From: Microlunatus phosphovorus NM-1
GTDB lineage: Bacteria > Actinomycetota > Actinomycetes > Propionibacteriales > Propionibacteriaceae
Reading direction: 5' to 3'
Assembly: GCF_000270245.1 (NCBI RefSeq)
Contig: NC_015635.1
Location: forward strand, 124,001 to 188,000
DNA length: 64,000 bases
Shown here: positions 42,284 through 50,405 of the stretch, piece after piece
How positions within the stretch are numbered: position 1 is the first letter of the stretch
Layout of the letters: each line of letters begins with the position of its first letter
The notes under the pieces: generated by a model
Seen by the model: only the letters and a program-made list of their open reading frames with translations
What the model was told of the DNA's origin: nothing
Databases searched by the model: none
Program-made: the position numbers and the translations under genes

Positions 42284-42862
42284 TCAGTTCCCGGCCGGGT
42301 TGATCCGGCCTTCGAAGGTGATGGCGAACGCGTTCAAAGCCGGTTTCCACCTTCTCGCCTATCGTGCCCTGCCTTGTCCGGTCGGGTCCAGCGATCTGGT
42401 GACCAGGTAGAGACACTTCATCGCGGCCTGGTCGTTGGGGAAGTGACCGCGGGCCCGGACCGCCCGTCGGTAGCGGGCGTTCAGGCTCTCGATCGCGTTC
42501 GTGCTGCAGATGACCTTTCTGATCTCCACGTCGTAGTCCAGGAACGGTATGAACTCCGACCAGGCGGTGCGCCACAGCCGGCTGATCGCCGGGTACGGGG
42601 TGCCCCACTTCTCCTCGAACTCCTCGAACCGGGCCCACGCCTCGGCCTCGGAGGCGGCGGTGTAGACCGGCCGCAGGTCGTGGGCGATCTGGTCCCAGTA
42701 CTTCCGCGACGCGAACCGGAACGTATTGCGGAGGAGGTGGATGATGCACTGCTGCACCACCGTCAGCTCCCACACCGTGGTGATCGCCTCCGGGAGGCCC
42801 TTGAGTCCGTCACACACGGCGATGCAGACGTCGGCGACGCCGCGGTTCTTCAGCTCGGTCAG
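42247..42862 (-). mobile_element. IS256-family 3' fragment, copy 2
   Basis: Inverted copy of 32715-33330: 616 bp, same encoded transposase end, same first base (CTGACCGAGCTG), same in-frame TAG. Only two base differences were noticed, near the inverted-repeat end. On its upstream side it joins an IS3 transposase at FHDGPYK, and on its other side it runs into the RibD-C-like gene. Confidence 0.9.
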
Positions 42863-43029
42863 CACTTGTAGGGACCGTCGTGGAACACGGTGGTGCGGAT
42901 GCATTCAGCCTTGTAGAGGCCGTTGATGGATTCCATTAAGGCGTTGTCGTAGGCATCGCCGACCGACCCGATCGAGGGGCGGATCTCTTCCAGGGCGAGA
43001 TGTTCGGTCAGCCGCAGCGACGTGTATTG
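42863..43029 (-). pseudogene. 3' piece of IS3 OrfB transposase
   Basis: Encodes YTSLRLTEHLALEEIRPSIG, then SVGDAYDNALMESINGLYKA with the catalytic Glu of the DDE triad, and ECIRTTVFHDGPYK. It continues exactly from the 5' piece at 44518 once the IS30 element and one TTG duplicate are removed. Confidence 0.9.
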
Positions 43030-44517
43030 GGCGAGTTCAAGGGGTCGATGCAACACCGGCTCGTTGAAGCGAGCGTAGTTGATCCTGGAAGACCTCAGCG
43101 GGCGTCTTCCATCCGAGGATCTTCCGGGGCCGGTTGTTGAGCGTGTGAGCGACGGCTTCGAGGTCGTCGGCTGACCACCGGGACAGGTCGGTGCCCTTGG
43201 GAAAGTACTGCCGCAGCAGGCCGTTGGTGTTCTCGTTGGTCGGTCGTTGCCAGGGAGAGTGCGGATCAGCGAAGAACACCTGCGTCCCGGTGTCCAACGC
43301 AAAGCGTGCGTGATCTGAGAGCTCTTTGCCGCGATCCCAGGTCAGTGTCTTGCGTAGCTGGTCAGGCAGCTTGGTCATCGACGCCGTGAGTGCGGCGTTC
43401 ATCGCGACCGCTCCGTAGCCGCCGAGCGACAGACCGTTCTTCACGTACGGCTGCTCACCCCAGCCCTCCATGCGCGGCAGGTGGACCAGCAGAGTTGCCC
43501 GACTGCTGCGTTCGACCAGCGTGCCGATCGCGGACCTGTCCGTCCCGATGATCAGATCACCCTCCCAATGGCCGGGAACCGCGCGGTCGTCGGCCTCGGC
43601 AGGGCGCTCGCTGAGGACGACGTCGGCGGTGACGTGCCCCTGGGGCTTGTTGCGTGATCTGGCCCTCGGCTGGCGCAATGCTCGCCCCGTGCGTAGACAC
43701 CTCACCAGTTCACGCTTGAGAGCACCACGCCCCTCGATGAACAACGACTGGTAGATCGCCTCGTGGCTGATGCGCATGGACTCATCATTGGGGAAGTCGA
43801 GCCTCAACCGATGCGCAATCTGCTCTGGGCTCCAGGCCGTCGACCACCGTCGGTCCTGGCGATGGGGCTTGTTCAACCCCTTCCACGCGGGTGTCCTGGG
43901 GCCAGCGACGGCCGTGCCGTCAGGCCGACGGACGTTCCTGGCCAGCCGGTCCTGCACGTACTCACGTAATCGCGCGTTGCCGACCAGCTTCGCCGCCTTC
44001 GGACGCTTCGCTGCTTGCTGCGCCTTCCACTGCGCCACCACGGCACGGTAGACCGGCTTGCCGCCCCTGGTCGCAGCGTTGCGGCGCAGTTCACGAGAGA
44101 TCGTTCCCGGATCGCGGCCGATCGTGCGGGCAATCTCGCGGACACCCTTGTCCTGGGCCTTCAGCAGCGCGATCTCCTCCCGCTCGGCGAACGACAGGTA
44201 CCGACCAGTGGGCTCGTCCAGGCTCAGCGGCGTCATCCCGCCAGCGTGTCGAAACCACCGACTCCCGACCGGCACCGACACGCCGACCCCCTCGGCGGCC
44301 TGGGCCGTGGTGATGCCAGTCCCGATCAGACGCCAGAACTCCCGCTGCACAACTCGCGACGGCTCGGGCCGGCCCGGCGAGCGCATCGGCGGCCGCATCG
44401 CCCTATCCGCAGCCCACTGCCGACGCGCCGTCGCCGGCGCCAGGAGCGGCTGCTTCCTCGGTCGTCCCATCCAACACCTCCATCATCAAGGTGTTGCGAC
44501 GACCGGTCGAATCCGCC
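43030..44517 (-). mobile_element. IS30-family element nested in IS3, TTG target duplication
   Basis: The ends are inverted repeats (GGCG..TTC.A..GGTCG..GCAACACC from both sides, about 20 of 28 matching). TTG at 43027-43029 and at 44518-44520 flank it as a 3-bp duplication; removing one copy restores the IS3 reading frame GSQ-YTS. The element contains one intact transposase gene and looks recent. Confidence 0.9.
43037..44470 (-). CDS. IS30-family transposase
   Basis: 477 aa, full length. N-terminal HTH (REFWRLIGTGITTAQAAEGV), the IS30 region RYLSFAEREEIALLKAQDKG with REIARTIGRDPGTISRELRR, WSPEQIAHRLRLDFPNDESM and the DDE core: HWEGDLIIGTDRSAIGTLVE (Asp), LTWDRGKELSDHARF (Asp), SPWQRPTNENTNGLLRQYFP (Glu). 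No stop inside. Confidence 0.95.
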   Translation of the reverse strand: MGRPRKQPLLAPATARRQWAADRAMRPPMRSPGRPEPSRVVQREFWRLIGTGITTAQAAEGVGVSVPVGSRWFRHAGGMTPLSLDEPTGRYLSFAEREEIALLKAQDKGVREIARTIGRDPGTISRELRRNAATRGGKPVYRAVVAQWKAQQAAKRPKAAKLVGNARLREYVQDRLARNVRRPDGTAVAGPRTPAWKGLNKPHRQDRRWSTAWSPEQIAHRLRLDFPNDESMRISHEAIYQSLFIEGRGALKRELVRCLRTGRALRQPRARSRNKPQGHVTADVVLSERPAEADDRAVPGHWEGDLIIGTDRSAIGTLVERSSRATLLVHLPRMEGWGEQPYVKNGLSLGGYGAVAMNAALTASMTKLPDQLRKTLTWDRGKELSDHARFALDTGTQVFFADPHSPWQRPTNENTNGLLRQYFPKGTDLSRWSADDLEAVAHTLNNRPRKILGWKTPAEVFQDQLRSLQRAGVASTP

Positions 44518-45189
44518 TTGCGACCCGGCATCGGAGTGGTGGATGAGCTGGCCCGGCTCGGTGGGATGCCCTTCGCGGCCCCGCTGCCACAGCGCCATCC
44601 GCAGCGGGATCATCACCAGGTCGGTGTGCTTGGTCGTCGCGGCGTGCCAGGCCACGATCCGTTGGGCGTAGACGTCGACGATGAACGCCACGTAGACGAA
44701 CCCGGCCCACGTCCGGCAGTAGGTGAAGTCGGTGACCCAGGTCCGGTTCGGGGCGGCGGCGGTGAAGTCTCGGTCCAGCAGATCGCCAGCACGGGTCCCG
44801 TCCTTGGCCGGGATCGTGGTCCGGATGACCTTGTCGCGGCGCACCCCGGACAGCCCGAGGATGCGCATCGCCCGGTCCACGGCTCCGGCGGAGGCATCCG
44901 GCATCGCGGTGCGGCGGAGGTAGGCGGTCATCTTCCGCCGTCCGTAGAGCCCCTCCGGCGCGAGCTTGCGCACCCGTGCGCCGTCGTTGTCGACCTTGGT
45001 GGTCCAGGCAATGTCAGGGACCGCGTCGACGACCTGGGCATCGGTCACGGTCCGAGCGGCGATCACCCGTCCGGCTTTCTTCCAATGGCGGTAGGTCCGC
45101 GCGGCGATCTGGCAGCCCTGCTCACGCAGCACCCGACAGATCGACTCGACCGCGTGGCCCTGGCTTCTCATGGTGTCGATGAAGCCCAT
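44518..45189 (-). pseudogene. 5' piece of IS3 OrfB transposase
   Basis: From ATG at 45189: MGFIDTMRSQGHAVESICRV, then LYGRRKMTAYLRR, the rve core with Asp in TWVTDFTYCRTWAGFVYVAF, ending GQLIHHSDAGSQ at the IS30 boundary. The final Glu lies in the piece at 42863-43029. Confidence 0.9.
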
Positions 45190-45191
45190 GA

Positions 45192-45503
45192 TCAGCGGTT
45201 GCGGGGGTCGAGTTCCCCGGCGAAGAGAACCGTTGCCGATTTCAGGATCGCATTGTCTTCCTCCAGCCGGCGGACCTTCGCCTTCAACGCCTTGATCTCG
45301 GCCAGCTCCTCAGTGCTCGCGCCGGCCCGCTGACCGTCGTCGACCTCAGCCTGGATCACCCATCGACGGACGGACTCCTTACCGACACCGAGCTGCTTGG
45401 CCACCACCGCCGCAGCAGCGGTGAGCGAGGAATACTCGCCCCGATGGTCCTGGACCAGTCGGACCGCTCGGGCCTTCAGCTCATCATCGATCTTCTTGGG
45501 CAT
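45192..45503 (-). CDS. IS3-family transposase OrfA (disrupted element)
   Basis: 103 aa from the ATG at 45503 (another ATG lies three codons upstream, right on AGGAGG). MPKKIDDELKARAVRLVQDH, AAAVVAKQLGVGKESVRRWV is the HTH, and ELAEIKALKAKVRRLEEDNA is the coiled leucine-zipper part. Its orfB is interrupted, so it has no partner in this copy. Confidence 0.88.
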   Translation of the reverse strand: MPKKIDDELKARAVRLVQDHRGEYSSLTAAAAVVAKQLGVGKESVRRWVIQAEVDDGQRAGASTEELAEIKALKAKVRRLEEDNAILKSATVLFAGELDPRNR

Positions 45504-45557
45504 GGTGCTCATCCTCCTGGACTCAAACAGGAGCGGCATCAAACCCGGGGCGCTTCA

Positions 45558-45973
45558 GGCTGTCCGCTGCTGCGGTCCACCCCGGGCCTGTCTTTAGGTG
45601 GGTCGGACTGCGGTGGGGGAGGGCCGGCGTGGTGGTCATGGGGTTCCTCGAGGGTTGCGGTGTTGACTCTGGTCTACATTGGGTTGTGGTCTGACAGTCT
45701 TGAAACTTTGCAAGTTGCGTAGAGCGCGCTGGTGAGGAGTGTTTCTCCTTGTCAGCGCTTGTTGATCTTGGTCTGCGCTGAGTGATCTTGGTCGGATGGC
45801 GGCCGTCAGGCCGTCAAGCTGGAGTGCAGCGCAGACCCCGTCAGGGGTCCAGCGTGTCCGGGCCGGCAGGCCCGAGGGGGTGGGCGGAGCCGCGTCAGCG
45901 GCGCAGCCCGCACCCAGAACCCGGCCCGGCACCCAAGTTGATCATGGTCGGTGAGCGCCGCAAGGCGCGCAGT
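45558..45973. other. non-coding spacer between IS3 and par genes
   Basis: No convincing gene in about 415 bases. It contains AACTTTGCAAGTT near 45713 (a perfect 13-bp palindrome with the same AAGTTGC core as the repeats upstream of parA) and several GC-rich inverted repeats. It may hold a further partition-site copy or be decayed plasmid sequence. Confidence 0.4.
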
Positions 45974-46003
45974 CCGGTCGCGGCGCGCCAGCGCCGCGAC
46001 CGG
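45974..46003 (-). terminator. hairpin after the par operon
   Basis: CCGGTCGCGGCGC and its exact complement surround a 4-base loop (GCCA), 13 bases after the stop of the ParB-like gene. A strong GC stem at the end of the parA-parB unit is best read as its terminator. Confidence 0.65.
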
Positions 46004-46015
46004 CTGCCCCGTCGG

Positions 46016-46576
46016 TCAGTTGGGCGCAATCCTCAACTGCTCGCTGATACTCGCCGTCAGCTCGTCCACCGTGGCGCCGGTGCACGTTTCCAGCGCCCCG
46101 GACTCGGCCACGGCGCGCAACGCAGCGCGGATCACCGTGTTCGTGTTCAGACGCTCGCCCGTGACCGCGGCCGGTCGACGCCTCGCCTTCAAGCGGACCT
46201 CGGTGGTACGGATGGCCGTCATCACCTCAGGTTCGACTCGTGTCTGTACCCGCTCGAGCTGGAGGTAGGGGGGCAGATCATCGATCGCAGCAGGGTCGGC
46301 CGGCGTCGCCTGAGGTGGCGCCCCACGCTTCGCCGCCGCGCGCTTCGTCGTCGCCGACCCCCGGGACTTCGAACCCCCGGCAGACCCCGCAGGCGCCGCC
46401 GTCTCCGCAGGGGCAGCCGTCTCCGCAGGCGACACAGTCTCCGCCTCGGCGTCCGCCTCGGCACGGGCAGCCGAGGACGTCGAGGCCTCGCTCCCCCACC
46501 CGGTCTGGTCCGGCGGCCGCGCATCCTTCTTGGCTCGCACGAGCTCGGCCAGCTTCCTGGTCTGCGTGGACGTCAT
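46016..46576 (-). CDS. ParB-like partner/centromere-binding protein candidate
   Basis: 186 aa from the ATG at 46576, overlapping the parA stop by 4 bases. The first 110 residues are low-complexity, rich in Ala, Pro, Glu (AEAETVSPAETAAPAETAAP). The C-terminal 75 residues (LERVQTRVEPEVMTAIRTTE, RLNTNTVIRAALRAVAESG) look like a ribbon-helix-helix DNA-binding domain. Small ParA partners of plasmid type Ib have such RHH proteins; this role is inferred from position. Confidence 0.65.
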   Translation of the reverse strand: MTSTQTRKLAELVRAKKDARPPDQTGWGSEASTSSAARAEADAEAETVSPAETAAPAETAAPAGSAGGSKSRGSATTKRAAAKRGAPPQATPADPAAIDDLPPYLQLERVQTRVEPEVMTAIRTTEVRLKARRRPAAVTGERLNTNTVIRAALRAVAESGALETCTGATVDELTASISEQLRIAPN

Positions 46577-47217
46577 TTTGCGGTGCTCCTGTTCAGGTAG
46601 GCCTGCATTTCGAGCGCTAGCTGCCGTATGTCGTTGGCGGCATCGCCAGCACGCCGGGCGCGACTCCGTGTGATCAAGGTTCGGTTGGCGATGGCGTCCT
46701 GATGAGCCGTCAGATCTCTGACCCAGGTTCGTGCGACCGTGATCCCCGCCTCGTCCAGCGCGTCTCGGATCTCGCGAGCTCGCGCGGCCGCCCTCGTGTC
46801 CACCCTGTTGAGAACGACGGCGTAGGGCGTCCCCGAGTCCACCAGCAGGTCGTTCACTGTCTCGATCGTCGGCGTGATGGACCACGGCGCCGGCTCCATC
46901 GGCACCAGGGCGAAGTCGGCGACCTCGACGACGGCGGTCAGGATCGGCCGGAACGCCAGGTGTCCAGGGGTGTCGATCACCATCCAGTCGTACTGGTCCA
47001 CGTTGGGGAGCTCACGAATCTCAGAGGGGTCTGAGGCCGCGTAGACCGGAATCGGTTGGCCTTCGACCTCGTCGAGGTACTCGGTGATGGACCGCTGCGG
47101 ATCGGTGTCGGCGACCGCCACGGTGGCTCCGGACTCGTGGAGGGCCGCCGCCATCCCGGCCGCGATCGTGCTCTTGCCGGGTCCGCCCTTCTGGTTCGCG
47201 ATCGCCAGTATCCTCAT
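46573..47217 (-). CDS. parA: ParA-family partition ATPase
   Basis: 214 aa, the short type-Ib ParA without an N-terminal HTH. Deviant Walker A NQKGGPGKSTIAAGMA with the signature Lys, DTDPQRSITEYL (Walker A'), WMVIDTPGHLA (Walker B), VPMEPAPWSI. It drives segregation of a plasmid or integrated element by ATP-dependent DNA binding. It is followed by its probable partner, and AT-rich repeats with AAGTT cores lie just upstream (47228 on). Confidence 0.93.
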   Translation of the reverse strand: MRILAIANQKGGPGKSTIAAGMAAALHESGATVAVADTDPQRSITEYLDEVEGQPIPVYAASDPSEIRELPNVDQYDWMVIDTPGHLAFRPILTAVVEVADFALVPMEPAPWSITPTIETVNDLLVDSGTPYAVVLNRVDTRAAARAREIRDALDEAGITVARTWVRDLTAHQDAIANRTLITRSRARRAGDAANDIRQLALEMQAYLNRSTAK

Positions 47218-47227
47218 ACCGACCCAC

Positions 47228-47640
47228 CTGCTAGACAGTTACTCATTTCAGCACCTTAGATTCTCAGCCACTTAGTAAGTTGCTCGACGCGCCGGGGCGT
47301 GGATGGACGGTGGTGTGTCGGCTGCGGCCTTCGCAGGGTGTACCCAGCTGGCTTCGCCACCGACCGCATTGTCTGGCGGTCCTCCGCAGCCCGTAGGCCC
47401 TGTTGTTCGAAGCTCTGGACTATGGCCGGCTGGCGCCAGCCCTGCCGAAGTAACTTCCTAAGTTGCTATGGGTCCAGAGGCGGTCAACAACTTTCCGCTC
47501 AGTAACTAGCTGAGTTACTGAATAAGCAAGTGTGGGACTTGCTCACTTAGAGAGTTAGGAAGTTCATGAGTTTAGCTACTTAGCTTGTCGGCAGGTTCGC
47601 TAGTTGGTCTGTTAGCAACTTCCTCAGAAGCTCCGGCCCG
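47228..47640. repeat. AT-rich repeats with AAGTT/CTTAG cores, probable partition site
   Basis: Two clusters of short motifs: around 47228-47290 (TTACTCA, CACTTAGTAAGTTGCT) and 47447-47635 (AACTTCCTAAGTTGCT, CTAGCTGAGTTACTGA, GAGTTAGGAAGTTCATGAG, TTAGCAACTTCCTCAG), in both orientations. Between them is GC-rich sequence with no convincing gene. AT-rich short repeats beside parA are typical of plasmid centromeres or iterons. Confidence 0.6.
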
Positions 47641-47680
47641 GCGGGTGCAGGGCGTGCCGCTTGCACCAGGGGCAGGCCGA

Positions 47681-47971
47681 CTAGAGCAATCTTCGAGCTC
47701 GGCTGGCGTTGGGATCACTGAACACCGGCGTCAGGTCTTCGGCGGATAGCCACTGCTGCACGACGACAGGACGACCTTCTAGATCCGCCACTGTGAACAC
47801 GCAGAGAGCCGACCAACGGTACGAGTGCCGACGCCAGTCGACGACGAGGCCTTGGACGGGAGGCACAGGGGGAGTGCCCGGCTGGTTCACCCAGACGTGC
47901 TGGGTCACCGGTTGGCCCTGACGACCCCGCGGCAGAGGCCAGGTCCGGTCCTTCTTGCTCTGACCCACCAC
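47681..47971 (-). CDS. small hypothetical protein of the element
   Basis: 96 aa: QHVWVNQPGTPPVPPVQGLV, VDWRRHSYRWSALCVFTVAD, GRPVVVQQWLSAEDLTPVFS. Composition looks coding (balanced, aromatic-rich, no long Arg runs). No family is recognised. It stands between the partition-type repeats and a palindrome GAACGTACGTTC at 47981, which may control it. Confidence 0.55.
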   Translation of the reverse strand: MVGQSKKDRTWPLPRGRQGQPVTQHVWVNQPGTPPVPPVQGLVVDWRRHSYRWSALCVFTVADLEGRPVVVQQWLSAEDLTPVFSDPNASRARRLL

Positions 47972-47980
47972 CCAAGACTA

Positions 47981-47992
47981 GAACGTACGTTC
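47981..47992. promoter_or_regulatory. GAACGTACGTTC palindrome, possible LexA-type box
   Basis: A perfect 12-bp palindrome ten bases upstream of the 96-aa gene. It fits GAAC-N4-GTTC of the actinobacterial SOS box and is followed by G; the first flanking base is A rather than C. The following 200 bases hold another AAGTT-rich patch (48005-48065) and no gene. Confidence 0.4.
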
Positions 47993-48004
47993 GTTTATCG
48001 GATA

Positions 48005-48065
48005 GATCGAGTAAGTTAGCAAGTTCGCGACTTAGGCAGTTGGTCAGTTGCTCACTGGCGAACTT
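48005..48065. repeat. third AAGTT-rich repeat patch
   Basis: GAGTAAGTTAGCAAGTTCGC, GACTTAGGCAGTTGGTCAGT and CTGGCGAACTTTGGC continue the motif found at 47228-47640, on the other side of the 96-aa gene. Probably part of the same partition or replication control region. Confidence 0.5.
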
Positions 48066-48271
48066 TGGCTTGCTTCGAGCAACAGCAGTCGTCACGCGTA
48101 GCTAGTGGATGCGGGCAGCCACCACACGGCGGCTCGCGCCCAGCTGCTGGCGGGGAGGGGAGTGACACACGGGATTGGTGTTGTGTCGGCCTACGTGACG
48201 ACCCCGAATCCGGCCTACATTGTGGCTCCGCTTCCCACCCCGCCCAAACGAATCGCTCCCCAGGAGAACGC

Positions 48272-48952
48272 GTGAGCAACACTCTCGCCACCACCACTCT
48301 CGCGAACGGTCAGCAGCCCCCCGGCGCAGCTTCTGTCCAAAGGGTCGCACCGAAGCTGCGGCGGCGCCGCACTCATCTCCTCGGCATCGCAGCCCTGCTG
48401 ATCGTGGCAGGGCTCGCAGCGGTCTTCATCGTCCAGCAGCTCCAGACCCAGAACCGAGTGATCCAGGTGCGGGCCGACATTCCCCGCGGCGCCGTGATCA
48501 AAGCGAGCGATCTGGCTGAGGTGACCGTGGGCGCGATCCCGGGGGTTTCCACGGTCTCCGCGGAGCAGATGCCCGGGATGGTGGGGAAGCGCGCCGCCAT
48601 CGACCTGGCCAAGGGCTCGCTGTTGCCGGCGGGCGGTGTCGGATCCGTCGCGATCCCGGCCGCGGGTCAGACCCTGGTCGGGATCCGTCTGGACCAGGGC
48701 CGGATGGTGATGGGGGATGTCACTCCCGGGAGCAGGCTGCGTCTGATCGTCACCGCCCCCCAGGGCGGCGATCCGTCGTTCAAGGACGGCAACTCAGCCC
48801 GCCAGATCGGCGCAGTCCTGGTGGATTCAAGCCCGGCTCTGGACGGAGCCGCGACGTTGGTCAACGTCCAGGTCGGCCAACGGGACGCAGCGCTCGTCGC
48901 GCAGCTCGCGGCGACCGGTCGCATCGCAATCGTGCAGGACCCCCAGCGCTGA
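48272..48952 (+). CDS. SAF-domain (CpaB/RcpC-like) membrane protein
   Basis: 226 aa from a GTG at 48272, supported by AGGAG at 48262-48266. One membrane segment near residue 35 (LLGIAALLIVAGLAAVFIVQ) is followed by an SAF domain (VRADIPRGAVIKASDLAEVT, PGMVGKRAAIDLAKGSLLP). CpaB-type proteins belong to Tad pilus or related secretion machines at the cell envelope. First of three overlapping genes with a CpaE-like and a CpaF-like protein; such trios are frequent on actinobacterial plasmids. Confidence 0.85.
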   Translation: MSNTLATTTLANGQQPPGAASVQRVAPKLRRRRTHLLGIAALLIVAGLAAVFIVQQLQTQNRVIQVRADIPRGAVIKASDLAEVTVGAIPGVSTVSAEQMPGMVGKRAAIDLAKGSLLPAGGVGSVAIPAAGQTLVGIRLDQGRMVMGDVTPGSRLRLIVTAPQGGDPSFKDGNSARQIGAVLVDSSPALDGAATLVNVQVGQRDAALVAQLAATGRIAIVQDPQR

Positions 48953-49815
48953 TGACCATCACCGTCTTGACCTCCGCCTCCGGCTCACCCGGGGTGACCA
49001 CTACCGCGGTCGGCTTCACCTTGCACTGGCCCGGGTCCTGCCTACTCGTCGACACCGACTACCAGAAGTCGGTCCTGACCGGCTATCTCGAGGGCAGCGT
49101 GGTGACGCCGAACGGGCTGATCCACGTCATCAACGCCGCCCGAACGACGTCCACCCCGAGCAAGGCACTGTGGCAGCAGGCTGTGCCGCTCCCCGATGAC
49201 GACCCCGAGGGCCATCGCCGGATGCTCCTGCCCGGCTTGGACTCGCCGAACACCGCGAAGGCGTTGGCCGGGTCGTGGAAGCCGGTCGCGGAGGCTCTCA
49301 GGGCCCTGGAGTCGACCGGCACCGATGTGATCGTCGATCTGGGCAGGCTCGCGCCCGGGGGAGTCCCGCCCGCGCTGCTGGCCGTCGCCACCCACGTGTT
49401 GTTGATGACCAAGCCGACAGTGCGATCCGTGGGCGCCTGCCACTGGGCCGCCCGGCGGCTTACCGACCAGGCCGCTGAGTACGCCACCTCCGCCAGAGTC
49501 GGGCTCCTGCTCGTCCGGCGCCCGTTGGTGACCAAGACGTCTTTCGTCACCCGCGCGGATCCGACGCCGCGGGGGTACGACAACGTCGAGATCGAAGCCT
49601 TCCTGCCCCTGAAGGTGCGCGGCACCATCGCCCACGATCTCGTCAATGCCGCCCTCCTCTCCGACGGTGGGCCACGCGGCCCAAAGTTCGCGCGATCGAG
49701 CTACGCCGCCTCACTGAGAGGGGTCGCCGAGAACCTGGCGCAGACAAGCCCCGCTTCCCGAAGCCAGCCACCACCTCCGACCACCGATGACCGAGCCCTT
49801 CAGGAGAACCAGTGA
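48952..49815 (+). CDS. CpaE/MinD-like P-loop ATPase
   Basis: 287 aa; its ATG shares a base with the upstream stop. TVLTSASGSPGVTTTAVGFT is a deviant Walker A lacking the usual Lys after Gly (GSPGVTTT), and VIVDLGRLAPGGVPPALL the Walker B region. The C-terminal tail is Pro-rich. CpaE-like proteins localise the Tad machinery and here probably assist CpaF. ATGA overlap with the cpaF start at 49812. Confidence 0.8.
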   Translation: MTITVLTSASGSPGVTTTAVGFTLHWPGSCLLVDTDYQKSVLTGYLEGSVVTPNGLIHVINAARTTSTPSKALWQQAVPLPDDDPEGHRRMLLPGLDSPNTAKALAGSWKPVAEALRALESTGTDVIVDLGRLAPGGVPPALLAVATHVLLMTKPTVRSVGACHWAARRLTDQAAEYATSARVGLLLVRRPLVTKTSFVTRADPTPRGYDNVEIEAFLPLKVRGTIAHDLVNAALLSDGGPRGPKFARSSYAASLRGVAENLAQTSPASRSQPPPPTTDDRALQENQ

Positions 49816-50405
49816 CCAACGACGATCCTGATCTCACCTCCGGTGACCAGCCCAGCGAGCCCCCGGCGGCACGCAGCGACAAGGAACAGGTCCTCGACCA
49901 CCTCGACAAGCTCCTCGGGCGATCCCCGAGCGGCCGGCGGTGGGGCCGGCCGCAGAGCACGACCCTGAGCAGCGCCGCTGCGCGCGACGACGAGCCGGCG
50001 ACCGACGCGGGTGAGCCGAGCCTGGCGTCGATCCCGATGTTCGCCGCCACCGCGTCCTGGACCTCACCCGACGCCGACGCCGACGACGACGTGCCGACCA
50101 TCGACAGCGCCGGTGGCCCCGACCGCGGCTGGATCGCCGAAGACTCCCAGATCGACTGGCAGCTCGTGCGGAAGCTGAAGCTGGCCAGCGTCGACCGTCT
50201 CGATGAGCAGATCAAGCAGCACCGGGCCCGCCACGACGGCCACGAGCCCAGCGTCGCCGACCGCCGCGAGATGGGGAAGCCGATCATCGCCCACATCGTC
50301 ACCGAACATGCCGAGGCCAACGCAGGCCAGGGATACCTGTGGACCCCGGCCCTCGAGGACCGCTACTTCAAGGCGGTCTTCGACTCCCAGTTCGGCTACG
50401 GCCGG
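49812..50405 (+). pseudogene. N-terminal part of CpaF-type ATPase, split gene
   Basis: 198 codons. The first 100 are acidic and disordered; then IDWQLVRKLKLASVDRLDEQ, MGKPIIAHIVTEHAEANAGQ, ALEDRYFKAVFDSQFGYGR, the N-terminal domain of CpaF/VirB11-type ATPases. At 50405 the frame leaves CpaF and enters the antisense of a kinase gene, so residues after FGYGR are false. The expected continuation (LQPLFE) is at 32181. Confidence 0.88.

Larger units (their letters stand above)
42863..45557 (-). mobile_element. IS3-family element, disrupted by IS30 and truncated by IS256 fragment
   Basis: Reading leftwards: terminal repeat near 45534-45557 (TGAAGCGCCCCGGGTTTGAT inwards), orfA, orfB up to HHSDAGSQ, then the IS30 element, then the rest of orfB (YTSLRLTEHL to FHDGPYK), then an abrupt join to the IS256 fragment at 42862. 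Roughly the last 30-40 codons and the second terminal repeat are missing. Different from the intact IS3 at 14308. Confidence 0.88.
32181..50405. mobile_element. integrated circular element of about 18.2 kb, probable plasmid remnant
   Basis: Both ends lie inside one gene: CpaF-type ATPase, middle part starting LQPLFEIPTAEN at 32181, N-terminal part ending QFGYGR at 50405. Joining end to start gives GRLQPL, the normal CpaF sequence, in frame. The host gene on both sides is one histidine kinase, which also rejoins in frame. A GGC triplet is shared at the crossover, with one extra G at the right end. Content: ParA, ParB-like, AT-rich repeats, SAF/CpaE/CpaF genes, plus cargo and insertion sequences. 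No integrase or replication gene was found, so the mechanism is unknown. Confidence 0.8.
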
